Positions 37,408 to 45,781 of a stretch of 64,000 nt of DNA are shown in pieces (positions within the stretch are counted from its first letter, which is position 1; each line of letters opens with the position of its first letter). The translations under genes were made by a program, and so were the position numbers. The DNA comes from Neorhodopirellula lusitana (GTDB lineage Bacteria; Planctomycetota; Planctomycetia; Pirellulales; Pirellulaceae), in NCBI RefSeq assembly GCF_900182915.1, contig NZ_FXUG01000022.1, positions 1 to 64,000 on the forward strand. The letters run 5' to 3'. Under the pieces are notes generated by a model. It saw only the letters and a list, made by a program, of their open reading frames with translations. It had not been told where the DNA came from and ran no database searches.

Positions 37408-38142
37408 ATGAAACGCCCCCGGCATTTGGACGATCTGCTCAAGAAATGGGCTTTTGATCCAGCAACACTTAATGTGCGAATGATCAAAGGCAAAGACGAT
37501 CGTGATGTCCTGCAAATGCGGGTCGACATGGGAGTCCTGCAACTGGAAACCACCGGGCGTCCCGACGGCGAACTGATCAGTGGTTCGGAAAGCTATCTGG
37601 AACACCTTCAACTTTGTCGCTTGAATGACAGCGACTATGAGTTGACGGAGAAAGATTGCAACGAGATTGATCGTGAGTTCATGCAGTTCTATCACCGTCG
37701 AATTTGCTGGCTGCGTCTGCAGTTCTATCACCGAGCGGTAACGGACGCGGACCACACGTTGCGATTAATGGACCTGTGTGACGAATTGTCCGACGATCCC
37801 GAGTGGACATCCACGCACGAACAATATCGTCCGTTCGTGTTGTTCCACCGCACACAAGCGGAAGCACTCGGCGAGTTGGAAGAGAACACTCCCGAAGAAG
37901 CCATCCAGGCAATCAACCGAGGCTTGGAAGTGTTGCGTGAATTCTTCGTCAAGCACGATGCCGAAGAGCACTTCGACGAGGACGAGTTGATCGTGCGTTT
38001 GATCGATTTGCGAGAATCGCTTCGCAATGAATACTCGGTCGGTCAAACACTCCGTGAACGTCTCGATCATGCTGTTGAACAAGAACAGTACGAACTTGCT
38101 GCTCAGCTTCGCGATGAACTGACCAAACGCGAAACGCATTAG
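37408..38142 (+). CDS. UVR-motif protein (UvrB/UvrC C-terminal motif)
   Basis: 244 residues, acidic and mostly helical. The C-terminus LRERLDHAVEQEQYELAAQL followed by RDEL is a UVR motif, the coiled helix that UvrB and UvrC use to contact each other and that is also found in McsA-type proteins. The N-terminal half (RPRHLDDLLKKWAFDP, MRVDMGVLQLETTGRPDG) is a conserved planctomycete-like domain that I cannot name. The middle has a TPR-like Glu-rich helix pair (TQAEALGELEENTPEEAIQA). A repair or regulatory adaptor role is possible, but no function is shown. Confidence 0.8.
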   Translation: MKRPRHLDDLLKKWAFDPATLNVRMIKGKDDRDVLQMRVDMGVLQLETTGRPDGELISGSESYLEHLQLCRLNDSDYELTEKDCNEIDREFMQFYHRRICWLRLQFYHRAVTDADHTLRLMDLCDELSDDPEWTSTHEQYRPFVLFHRTQAEALGELEENTPEEAIQAINRGLEVLREFFVKHDAEEHFDEDELIVRLIDLRESLRNEYSVGQTLRERLDHAVEQEQYELAAQLRDELTKRETH

Positions 38143-38144
38143 AG

Positions 38145-38225
38145 CATTTTGATTTTTGTCGTAGCATAACTCGTCAAGATTTTCGTAAGCCGGCGTGGGG
38201 ATCGAAAGTCTTGATGACTTCCGGG
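38145..38225. repeat. 80-base interspersed element with internal hairpin
   Basis: The inverse complement of 25664-25746 with only scattered differences. Inner arms TCAAGATTTTCG (38174-38185) and CGAAAGTCTTGA (38203-38214) pair at 11 of 12 positions around a G-rich loop. It fills the gap between the convergent UVR gene (+) and ankyrin gene (-), so it may serve as a terminator. Confidence 0.8.
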
Positions 38226-38268
38226 ACACCCCGAACCCGAAGTTTTAGCTGGCACCAAGCAACAGCCG

Positions 38269-38985
38269 CTATTTCGACGCGTGCTCTTTCAGCATCTTGA
38301 CGACGGAATCGTGGCCGTTCTTGGCCGCGAAGTCCAGCGCGGTGTCGCCATCAACGTCGGCCATCGTGGCATCGGCTTCATTTTTCAAAAGCTGTTCCAC
38401 GACGGCGTCTTGGCCTTCCGCGGCTGCAAACATCAAAGCGGTGAAATGCTCTTCCGCGTCGACGTAATTGACGTCTGCACCCGCTTTCAAGATTGCTAGC
38501 ACGGTCTCCAAATTCGGTCCCGTCGATGCGTACATCAACGCGGAACGTCCAAACTGATCACGATGGTTGATCTCCGCTTGTTCGGCGATCAGGTACGCAA
38601 CGGTTTCGGTGTGCCCATCGAACGCAGCTAATTGCAATGCGGTCCGGCCTTGCGGGTCAGCCGCGTTGACCGACATGCCGGATTCGATTGCCTTGCGAAC
38701 ATCGGCAAGCTTGCCTTCCATGGCCGCCTCGCGAAACAGGTCCTCCGCGGTCGGCGGAGCTTGAGGTGCGTTTGGACCTTGGGGTGAACCGGATGCCTGT
38801 TGAGGAATCGGCTGTTGCCCCGGTGCTTGTTGAGGATTGGTGGGCGGAGCAGAAACGATGATTTCCGAGCGATCACGCCGCTTGAAATCGTCTGGCTTCA
38901 GCCGCTCGTTTTCGCAGCCAAAGCAAAGGAGGACTGCGGCGACTGAGAGCCAACGCCAAGCTGAGGGTGCGGTGAGGTGAATCAT
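38269..38985 (-). CDS. Ankyrin-repeat lipoprotein
   Basis: 238 residues from ATG 38985. A signal peptide ends in the lipobox LLCFGC, so the mature protein should be lipid-anchored at Cys. A Pro/Gln-rich linker (about 45-80) follows, and then about five ankyrin repeats from residue 85: SVNAADPQGRTALQLAAFDG, EINHRDQFGRSALMYAS, DVNYVDAEEHFTALMFAAAE and ATMADVDGDTALDFAAKNGH. Ankyrin repeats bind proteins; the partner is not evident from context. Confidence 0.9.
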   Translation of the reverse strand: MIHLTAPSAWRWLSVAAVLLCFGCENERLKPDDFKRRDRSEIIVSAPPTNPQQAPGQQPIPQQASGSPQGPNAPQAPPTAEDLFREAAMEGKLADVRKAIESGMSVNAADPQGRTALQLAAFDGHTETVAYLIAEQAEINHRDQFGRSALMYASTGPNLETVLAILKAGADVNYVDAEEHFTALMFAAAEGQDAVVEQLLKNEADATMADVDGDTALDFAAKNGHDSVVKMLKEHASK

Positions 38986-39163
38986 GAAGTGCGAACTGGC
39001 GTTGGGGGAGATTGGCAAAGGGCGGGCGTGGGGCGGGCCGGTTAGAGAGCCGGTGCTGGGACTCGAAAGCCGGAACTCGCAAACCGGACCAAACCGAACA
39101 ATTGCGGCAGATTTGGCACGCCTCGCCGCGGGGGCTGGTGCAAATTGCGACCTGACAGCCGGT

Positions 39164-39547
39164 CTAGTTTTGACTGCTTAGGTCAGGCAGACGGGTCGGC
39201 CGCCCCGTTCGATCAATGCAGGCGATCAGCGAATCAGCTTCGACGATTAAGGTGTCACCACGGTGGATCAGATATCGGTGTCGCATCCGCACTTTGCGAA
39301 CTTCCGTGACTTCGGTGGTGACGGTCAACAGGTCGTCAAAATCGGCGGCGGCGTGATAGCGGACGTTCATTTCCGCCACGACCAACATTTTGCCTGAGTC
39401 TTCGATCGCTTTGTAATCGTGTCCGATGCTACGAAGCATTTCCACTCGGCCACGCTCGAAATAGTTCAAGTAATTGGCGTGGTGGACGCGTCGCTGACCG
39501 TCGGTTTCCTGGTAGGCGACGCGAATTTGAAGCTGATGGCTGAGCAC
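39164..39547 (-). CDS. Hotdog-fold acyl-CoA thioesterase (YbgC / 4-hydroxybenzoyl-CoA type)
   Basis: 127 residues: VAYQETDGQRRVHHANYLNY then FERGRVEML is the YbgC/4HBT active-site block, with Asp in ETDG at the catalytic position. RYHAAADFDDLLTVTTEV and RHRYLIHRGDTLIVEADSLI complete the hotdog fold. It starts 13 bases after the MIP18-family gene on the same strand, so the two are probably co-transcribed. The physiological thioester substrate is unknown. Confidence 0.9.
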   Translation of the reverse strand: MLSHQLQIRVAYQETDGQRRVHHANYLNYFERGRVEMLRSIGHDYKAIEDSGKMLVVAEMNVRYHAAADFDDLLTVTTEVTEVRKVRMRHRYLIHRGDTLIVEADSLIACIDRTGRPTRLPDLSSQN

Positions 39548-39560
39548 GAAACGTTGGGGC

Positions 39561-39881
39561 CTAAAAGATGCCGAGGTGATCGCGAGCGTCGTCGGTCATT
39601 CGTTCGGGTGTCCAAGCCGGTTCCATCACCACCTTCACGTTGCATGAGGCAACCTCTTCGAGCGATTCGGCGGCGGCCTTGGTTCCGGCGACCAATTGTG
39701 GTCCGGCGGGGCACATGGGGCTGGTCATCGTCATTTCGACCTGAACTTCGTGCTTGCCTTCCTCGTTTTCTTCACCGACCTCGACGACGTAAACGAGGCC
39801 CAAATCGACGATATTGACGTACAATTCGGGGTCAATGACCTCTTTCAAGGCTTCGCGGACTTTGTCTTCGGCTAAGGCCAT
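39561..39881 (-). CDS. MIP18/DUF59 family Fe-S cluster assembly factor
   Basis: 106 residues. VREALKEVIDPELYVNIVDLG is the DUF59 N-terminal signature; MTSPMCPAGPQL holds the conserved Cys, and VVMEPAWTPERMTDDAR is the C-terminal signature shared with PaaD and SufT-type proteins. These act in Fe-S cluster maturation or metal-sulfur assembly. The gap upstream (39882-40115) contains a 7-bp inverted repeat CACGCTC/GAGCGTG (39922-39942) near the likely promoter that could be an operator. Confidence 0.92.
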   Translation of the reverse strand: MALAEDKVREALKEVIDPELYVNIVDLGLVYVVEVGEENEEGKHEVQVEMTMTSPMCPAGPQLVAGTKAAAESLEEVASCNVKVVMEPAWTPERMTDDARDHLGIF

Positions 39882-40115
39882 GGGTTCGTTCTCAAGGGAG
39901 TGAAAGTTTGAACGGTGTGATCACGCTCCAAATTAGAGCGTGGCAGTCCAATGGTCAATCATTCCTTTGGCTGAACTGCCGTATCTTGTGGTGCGGAACA
40001 GGGAATTGCGACGTGAAGGTGACCAGGACTGTGTTCGCCTTGCTCACGAATCTTCGCGTCGCAGGCGTGTCAGACAATAGCGGGCGGTCAAGCGAGGGTG
40101 GCCGTGTCGGAAAAG

Positions 40116-40676
40116 CTATGGAATCCAGGTGGATAGCCCGCTGGGATCAGCGGGTTGCTGGACTTTCGCTGCGTTTGGGGAGTGGGTTGCCAACTCAGGA
40201 ATCGTCCGGGAGTGCGAACTAGGTTCCACCGCAGGCTGCAACGAGGATTGCATTGAGGGTCGAATCGTCAGGTGTGCCGTGGGTTGTAGGTTCGACCAGG
40301 GCCGAATTGCTTCGATCGTGAGCGGTCCCATCCCGCTGATCGCTTCGACGTCCGCCCAGGTATGGAAGTCGCCATGTGCGTTGCGGTAGGCGATCACGTC
40401 TCGGACCAACTTGTCACCGAAACCGGGCAGCAGAGTTAGCTCCGATTCGCTGGCCGTGTTCAGGTTGATTCGGATCGAGCGAGCGATTTCAGCTGTCTCC
40501 GTCGAATCGGTTGACGGCGTTCGAGAAGGAACTGGGGCGTTGGGCAACATCACCCAGCACTGGCCGCTCATCAGCATTCCCAGCATGCCGACCAAAACAA
40601 CCTGAGCCCCTCGCATTTGCAGCGGATGCCTGACCCGCGTTGCTTGTGTTTCCGGGTCGCCTGCAGACTCCATCAC
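40116..40676 (-). CDS. ComEA-like helix-hairpin-helix protein
   Basis: 186 residues. One N-terminal membrane segment (VVLVGMLGMLMSGQCWVML) is followed by the ComEA-type double helix-hairpin-helix: INLNTASESELTLLPGFGDK and VEAISGMGPLTIEAIRPW. ComEA binds DNA during natural transformation. This protein has an additional low-complexity C-terminal tail of about 60 residues. No comEC or other competence gene is near, though pilus genes lie 20 kb away, so a DNA-uptake role is plausible but unproven. Confidence 0.88.
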   Translation of the reverse strand: MMESAGDPETQATRVRHPLQMRGAQVVLVGMLGMLMSGQCWVMLPNAPVPSRTPSTDSTETAEIARSIRINLNTASESELTLLPGFGDKLVRDVIAYRNAHGDFHTWADVEAISGMGPLTIEAIRPWSNLQPTAHLTIRPSMQSSLQPAVEPSSHSRTIPELATHSPNAAKVQQPADPSGLSTWIP

Positions 40677-40938
40677 CCTCGCCCTCCATCATCTTGCCCC
40701 AGCTCGATCTTGCGTGCCCCTGTTCGCTCCCGCATCATGCTTGGGCCCAGCGCTGGGAACATGCTCGGCGCACCGGAGCCCCTCACAGTGTAGGGGAACA
40801 ACCGCCGGTGAACCAAATCGATTGGGAAATGGCGAGGCGTAAATTTCGCGGTCGTGTTTCCTGTCGGGCAGGCTGAACCTGCGTCTCCGACCACGACCGA
40901 GGAGTTGGCTGAGGAGGCAACCGCCGGACGGATTCGGC

Positions 40939-41778
40939 TTAGCTGGCCACTTTGCGGCGTTCTTGGTGGCTTGCCAATCCGCCCAAGACGATGGAACCAC
41001 CAACCAAGCCGCCAAAGCCGATCAACGCGAAAATGCCAACAATGGCAAGCCGACGCAACAACCGATGGTTGTCGATCAGGCGGTTGAGCACCTCTTGATG
41101 TGGCGGAGTGATCTGCAACAGACACGCACTCTCGTACAGCGTGGCATCACCTGATTGGACCTCGCCATCGTAGCGGCGGACAATCAGCTCGTCGCGAATC
41201 CAGTCCATTTCGACCGTGATCTCTTTCGAGTTAATCCGTTCGTTCAGTGTGGCTGCGTGTTGGTCGATATAGTTTTCGACCGCACCGCGGGCCATCACTT
41301 CCATCATCTCGGCGGCCTCTTTGGGCGAGGCTTGAGGAGGCGAGACAACCGCGATCGAGAGAGCGTCCGCGTTTTCGGCTTTCCCGACGTGCAGACCGCT
41401 GGGCTTTCCCGATTTACGACCGTCAGGCGAATCGATCCAGTGTGGGCGATCGTCGGGATACTCGACATGGTCCAGCGGGGCCACGCTGAGCTTCGCTGAA
41501 CGAGCACTGCTGGACTGTTTGTCCGATGTAATTGCGTCGGCTGTTCGCTTGACAGTCGCTGGCTCGGCGACAGCTTTTGCATCAACAGACTTGTCGTCGA
41601 TTGGGCCATCTGTGGTTGGACCATCCGTGATTGGCCCGTCAATAACCAAGCCATCTGCCGCCACACTTTCGCTGACGGACTCGACCTGGGTTTTATCATC
41701 GGCTGTTGTGATGGCGCTGGTGCCGACCAGGGTGCCTGTTGTTAACGTTGCCGCTAGGAAGAAGTGAATCGCTTTCAT
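40939..41778 (-). CDS. Membrane-anchored protein co-transcribed with the Ser/Thr kinase
   Basis: 279 residues, not recognised. A signal peptide (residues 1-25) is followed by a tail with repeated DGP units (VIDGPITDGPTTDGPIDD, about 45-65), a domain with EAAEMMEVMARGAVENYIDQ and ITVEMDWIRDELIVRRYDGE, and one C-terminal membrane helix (VGIFALIGFGGLVGGSIVLGG) with a short basic end. It starts 4 bases after the kinase stop, so it is probably translated with it; it may be its substrate or sensor partner. That is inference from position only. Confidence 0.7.
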   Translation of the reverse strand: MKAIHFFLAATLTTGTLVGTSAITTADDKTQVESVSESVAADGLVIDGPITDGPTTDGPIDDKSVDAKAVAEPATVKRTADAITSDKQSSSARSAKLSVAPLDHVEYPDDRPHWIDSPDGRKSGKPSGLHVGKAENADALSIAVVSPPQASPKEAAEMMEVMARGAVENYIDQHAATLNERINSKEITVEMDWIRDELIVRRYDGEVQSGDATLYESACLLQITPPHQEVLNRLIDNHRLLRRLAIVGIFALIGFGGLVGGSIVLGGLASHQERRKVAS

Positions 41779-41782
41779 GGCA

Positions 41783-43864
41783 TCAAACCTTCATCGCGCG
41801 GAGAGTGGCAACGGAATCAGCCTTCACCCATGGTGCTGACATTTGAGTCATCACGATGATGCCGCCTGCGATCAGCATTCCAGCGGGTTGTGGGACGGGG
41901 ATGATTTGATGGACGACCCATTCGCCGACCACGGCAACCGCAACGGCCCACAAGCTCAAGCGGGCGCGACGCAATGGATCCACCGGCTTCCACATCCGCA
42001 ACAAGCCGAACAGCAAGGCGAAGTGTGCCATCATCGCGGCCGCCTTGGGCACACCGGACGATTGGTAGAACGAAACGGGTAACGACGTCGCGTCAATGTC
42101 ACGGCCCAGGCCCATGTCCATCGGCACCATCAAGGCGTCGGCAAGCAAGTAGGCAACCACACCCACGCCCGCACCGAGGAACGCGGACGTCAACCGGCGA
42201 ACGAGGCCTTCCCCTTCACTCGATTCCCAGGCTTTGCCAAGCCCGAGTAAACCGAACGAACCGATCCAGACCACGCATGCCATCCAAACATAGGGCGACA
42301 AAGCCATTGGACTGATCGTGGTATTGCGTAGTCCAATGACGGACGTGATCAACAGCAACGTGGCCGCGACAATTAACGAGATCATTCCCGATGTCGTCCA
42401 CTCCGCCGCCTGCGTGATACGCGACCGTGTCGATAAAGACTGACGCAGCATTTGTTGAACCTGCGCTTTCGACGGTGGCTTGGTGGGAATCGAAGTTGGG
42501 CGATTCAAATCTCGATTGACCGCGGAAGTGAACTGACCGGCGTGTTGCTGAGCGTAGTGGTTTACACTGGAATCGGGGCCGGAACTCGCCACTGTGTCGG
42601 GGTCCGATATCTGCAAGACCATGTGACGAATGATGTAGTACGGCACATAAAAAATACCGACCAACGACAGCATCGGTAACAACCAGTGCGTGTTGATCAA
42701 CAGGATCATTGCGGCGGCGATCACGATGACGAACTTGGAACCGGGCGAGCGTTCGAGGTTCCGCCACCATTGATTTAAGTCATAGAAACTGTTGCGGACC
42801 GCGCGGGCGATCGGTTCTTCGGGCGAAGGGTTTCGCAGCGTGACCGGTGGGATTGGGTTGGGTGACTGTTGAGACGCGGCATTCGCCTTGGCCGTCGCTT
42901 GGTTCACCCGTTCGTTGTCCGCCCGAACTTGACTGGATACCGCCTCGCGAGCATCTGCCTCGTTTGCGGTGGATGCGTAGTAGTAGACGCCTGGAGCGTT
43001 TTCCCAGGGCAGCATCGCCATCATCGAACCGACATCCGATGGGCGAAGACTGGGATCTTTTTCCAGGCACGAAGCAATGCAGTTGCGATACGGGGTCGGC
43101 ACCGATGATAAATCAGGTTGAGCCGAAAGGTGTTTGATGATGATCTCTTGTGGCGTCTCGCCGTCGAACGGTGTTCGCCCGGTCAACATTTCAAACAACA
43201 TCACGCCCATCGCGTAGATGTCGATTTCGCGTCCGTATTGGCCGCGTCCGATTTCCGGAGCCATGTAGTGAAACGTGCCTACGCTTTCGGTATGACCACC
43301 ACGATGGGACGCCGAAATGAATTTGCTAAGTCCGTAGTCACCGACCTTGATGACACCGTTGTCGTCGAACAAGTTGCCAGGCTTCAAATCGCGATGAACC
43401 AGCCCCGCCCCGTGCAGGTGATCGACGCCAGCGGCCATGCCTTGAAACCAACGTTTGATTTCCTGCATCGGTAAGCCGGTCGGCTCGGTCGAGGCGGCGT
43501 CGTGCTGATTGAACACTTCACGAAGATTGGGGCCGTCGACATATTCCATCACCACCCAGGCTTGGTCTTCTTGGTCCCGGCAAACATCGTGCAGGGACAC
43601 CAAGTGGTTGTGTTTTAAATTCAGGCAATGGGAGACGCCGCGAAGCTCGACATCGAGATTTCGTTGAATCCGCTTCAACGCGACCTCTTTGCCAGCTTTG
43701 CTGATCGCAAAATAAACTTCGCCAAACCCGCCCATGCCAATGCCACGCTGAATCGTGTATCGATCCAGAACGAGTTCATTGGGAGCGTGAGTGAAGTTCA
43801 TGTCAGGGAATCTTGGCACAGGTGCGTGTGAAGGAGAAGTGACCGTATCGGCGACAGCAACCAT
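41783..43864 (-). CDS. Membrane Ser/Thr protein kinase
   Basis: 693 residues. The kinase domain (about 30-290) has the ATP loop GIGMGGFGEVYFA, the catalytic Lys in VALKRI, HRDLKPGNLF, DYG in place of DFG, GTFHYMAPEIGRGQYG and DIYAMGVMLFEMLTGRTPFD. A linker rich in Gln/Pro follows, and then about seven membrane helices from 385 to the end, an unusual C-terminal arrangement compared with PknB-type kinases that have one helix and extracellular PASTA domains. ATG 43864 is preceded by GGTAGGATAAT. The next gene, a membrane protein, is tightly linked. Confidence 0.95.
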   Translation of the reverse strand: MVAVADTVTSPSHAPVPRFPDMNFTHAPNELVLDRYTIQRGIGMGGFGEVYFAISKAGKEVALKRIQRNLDVELRGVSHCLNLKHNHLVSLHDVCRDQEDQAWVVMEYVDGPNLREVFNQHDAASTEPTGLPMQEIKRWFQGMAAGVDHLHGAGLVHRDLKPGNLFDDNGVIKVGDYGLSKFISASHRGGHTESVGTFHYMAPEIGRGQYGREIDIYAMGVMLFEMLTGRTPFDGETPQEIIIKHLSAQPDLSSVPTPYRNCIASCLEKDPSLRPSDVGSMMAMLPWENAPGVYYYASTANEADAREAVSSQVRADNERVNQATAKANAASQQSPNPIPPVTLRNPSPEEPIARAVRNSFYDLNQWWRNLERSPGSKFVIVIAAAMILLINTHWLLPMLSLVGIFYVPYYIIRHMVLQISDPDTVASSGPDSSVNHYAQQHAGQFTSAVNRDLNRPTSIPTKPPSKAQVQQMLRQSLSTRSRITQAAEWTTSGMISLIVAATLLLITSVIGLRNTTISPMALSPYVWMACVVWIGSFGLLGLGKAWESSEGEGLVRRLTSAFLGAGVGVVAYLLADALMVPMDMGLGRDIDATSLPVSFYQSSGVPKAAAMMAHFALLFGLLRMWKPVDPLRRARLSLWAVAVAVVGEWVVHQIIPVPQPAGMLIAGGIIVMTQMSAPWVKADSVATLRAMKV

Positions 43865-44077
43865 ATTATCCTACCATCGAGTGGTGGAAGCCTCTTCAAT
43901 CGAAACGTTCTGCGGAGATCGTCTCCGCTCCAGAATTCGTTCGCGAAAAATGCCTGGGGCAGTCGCCCGACTTCGCGAAAGCGTTACCAGCTTCCGCGAA
44001 TGTTCGTGACGGCCTTGCCCAGACCCACATCGTGCGGGCCTGCTTTCGGTTCGCAGACTCGCACCCGAGTCTGATAA

Positions 44078-44902
44078 CTACAGCGTGCTATCGCTGCTTA
44101 GGTCGATCGAAACCAGTGCACCGGAATCTTTTCCATCCAAACCGTCCATGTAGGCGGTGATATCGGTAAGCAGGTTTTCGTCCGAAGGTTCGTCGAGGTC
44201 GATTTCGCCGAAGTACTCGACGTCAACGGCCATCGTTTCTTCTTCCACATCAATGCGAGTGGCAATTTCGTCCAATAGTTCTCGCGAGCGAGACAAAGCA
44301 CTGTCGTCCAAGTTCAACCGGCTGCTGGTTTGAGCGACTCGTAGTGCACCCAAGCGAGCTTGCAGATTTTCGACTTCGACTTCGAGTTGGCGTTTGGCGT
44401 CGAGCATCGCTTCCATGCGTTCGCTAGCGGATCGCAACGAAGCTTGACGAGCGGACAGCATCTTTTCCAGCTTTTGCGAAGTTTGTTGACGGGTCTTGAA
44501 ACGCTTGAAGCGGTTCGAAAGATCCGATTTCACTTGCACCGAGGTGTAAGTCTTGCCGCCGTAGCTGTAGCGATCGCTTTCGCTGCTGAGATCACCGCTG
44601 AGTCGTTCGATCTCGTCTTGGGCCTTGGCCAAACGTTGATCCGTTTCGCCAAGCTGGCGTTCCAGTCGCACAACCTCAATTTTCTCTTGAGCGATGCGGC
44701 GGGCGTTGTCGTGGATCTCCGGTTTCAGGTCGGCGATCATCTGGCGGGCGCGTTTGAGCTCCCATTCCAAAGGCACGGCGTCGTTGGCGGAGTTCGTCAG
44801 ATAGTCCCACCCACAACGGGCGTACGATCCAACGGGGGTGGCCAGGGTGATGCCAGAAAGCAGAGCGAAAGTTGCTCCGGTCATGAATAGTTTACGTAAC
44901 AT
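44078..44902 (-). CDS. Secreted coiled-coil protein
   Basis: 274 residues. A signal peptide (MLRKLFMTGATFALLSGITL, then ATPVGSYA) precedes a long heptad-rich helix from about 45 to 195, including IAQEKIEVVRLERQLGETDQ and RLAKAQDEIERLSGDL and, after a short glycine turn (SYGGKTYTSVQVK), a second coiled coil. The C-terminus is acidic (EYFGEIDLDEPSDENLL). No known family is recognised. It resembles a cell-envelope tether or a PspA-like helical protein, but both readings are weak. Confidence 0.75.
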   Translation of the reverse strand: MLRKLFMTGATFALLSGITLATPVGSYARCGWDYLTNSANDAVPLEWELKRARQMIADLKPEIHDNARRIAQEKIEVVRLERQLGETDQRLAKAQDEIERLSGDLSSESDRYSYGGKTYTSVQVKSDLSNRFKRFKTRQQTSQKLEKMLSARQASLRSASERMEAMLDAKRQLEVEVENLQARLGALRVAQTSSRLNLDDSALSRSRELLDEIATRIDVEEETMAVDVEYFGEIDLDEPSDENLLTDITAYMDGLDGKDSGALVSIDLSSDSTL

Positions 44903-45326
44903 TGTGAGGTTTCCTTGTGGGATTAGGTGTCCGTGGCCCCTGGACTCGATTCTCTGGGCAAGGTGTTTGTGGAAAATCGGGGGCTAACAATCAACTCTTC
45001 GTACAAGGCGGGAAGATCTTGGCAGTCGAGGCGCAAAAAAACTCAAGTTCGGCTCGAAGTTCTTGAAACGGGGGCGTTCTGAGCATTCCAGCCTCCACAG
45101 AGGGGACACACTGCGCACAAAGGTGGCAGGGTTGCCCACAGGTGGCAGCAGACGACCGAAAAGAAAAATAAGCTGTTACGAAAAATTTAGAACGTAAACA
45201 GTGGCGTAAGCAGCCTTTACGCGTCGATCCAATTACCAGACGACTTTTGGGCATCAGAATTGCCGAACTTTTCCATGCCCTGACCCTTCTAACTAATGTC
45301 AGACGCGCATTTTATGGGAGTTCATC
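44903..45326. other. 424-base gap between divergent genes
   Basis: The gap separates the coiled-coil gene (-) from the small protein (+). A direct repeat of AGGTGGCAG (about 45121 and 45141) is the only repeat seen. A minus frame across 44991-45254 has no protein character. An A/T-richer stretch (45165-45190) may hold a promoter. Upstream of the small gene there is a clear ribosome-binding site, ATGGGAGTTCATC, before ATG 45327. Confidence 0.5.
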
Positions 45327-45554
45327 ATGTCCACTTCTTACGAATCACAGCCCCACGGCGATAGTGGTGAGGCTACAGTCCGATCGACAACCGCCCCTTT
45401 AGATTGGGCTTGGTTGATTGAACGCGTTGAAGAACAAAACGATCTCGAAATTGAGCTCGGTTCTTGGCTGGATGATGAACTGATGTCGCTGGAATCTCAA
45501 CTCAGCGAGTTTGCCGTCTCGGATTCCGACCGCAACAGCAGCCGGTCTAGCTAG
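45327..45554 (+). CDS. Small acidic hypothetical protein
   Basis: 75 residues: MSTSYESQPH at the start, then an acidic helical core WAWLIERVEEQNDLEIEL and WLDDELMSLESQLSEFAV, and a Ser/Arg-rich end. No family is recognised. It is supported as a real gene by the GGGAG ribosome-binding site 9 bases upstream and by the amphipathic composition. It has no operon partner; the nearest plus-strand gene is 2 kb away. It could be a planctomycete-specific small regulator, but there is no evidence for any function. Confidence 0.6.
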   Translation: MSTSYESQPHGDSGEATVRSTTAPLDWAWLIERVEEQNDLEIELGSWLDDELMSLESQLSEFAVSDSDRNSSRSS

Positions 45555-45654
45555 GTTCGATTTAGGCACCGCTCGAGGGCTTGGAATCAGCGACCGGTTT
45601 GAGCGTGGCATCGAATTGCAGCCTGTGGGCGAGCGTTCGATGGATCTGGTGGTG

Positions 45655-45778
45655 ACTTGTGGCTGGAAATCCTAGGGTTGGAAATCCAACGGTTGGAAAT
45701 CACAGGCTGGGAAGCCTATGCCACTGGAAAGCCTATACCACTGGGAAGCCGGTGCCGCTTTGAAGCCTATGCTACTTG
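45655..45778. repeat. Degenerate tandem copies of a GGAAGCCTATGCCACT-type element
   Basis: Starts with three GGTTGGAAATCC-like units (about 45661-45700), then CACAGGCTGGGAAGCCTATG (45701-45720), then GGAAAGCCTATACCACT, GGGAAGCCGGTGCCGCTT and TGAAGCCTATGCTACTT. It looks like the right arm of the CATAGGCTTCCAGCC family copied in tandem and decayed. It lies between the small protein and the cysteine desulfurase (convergent). Confidence 0.7.
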
Positions 45779-45781
45779 TGT

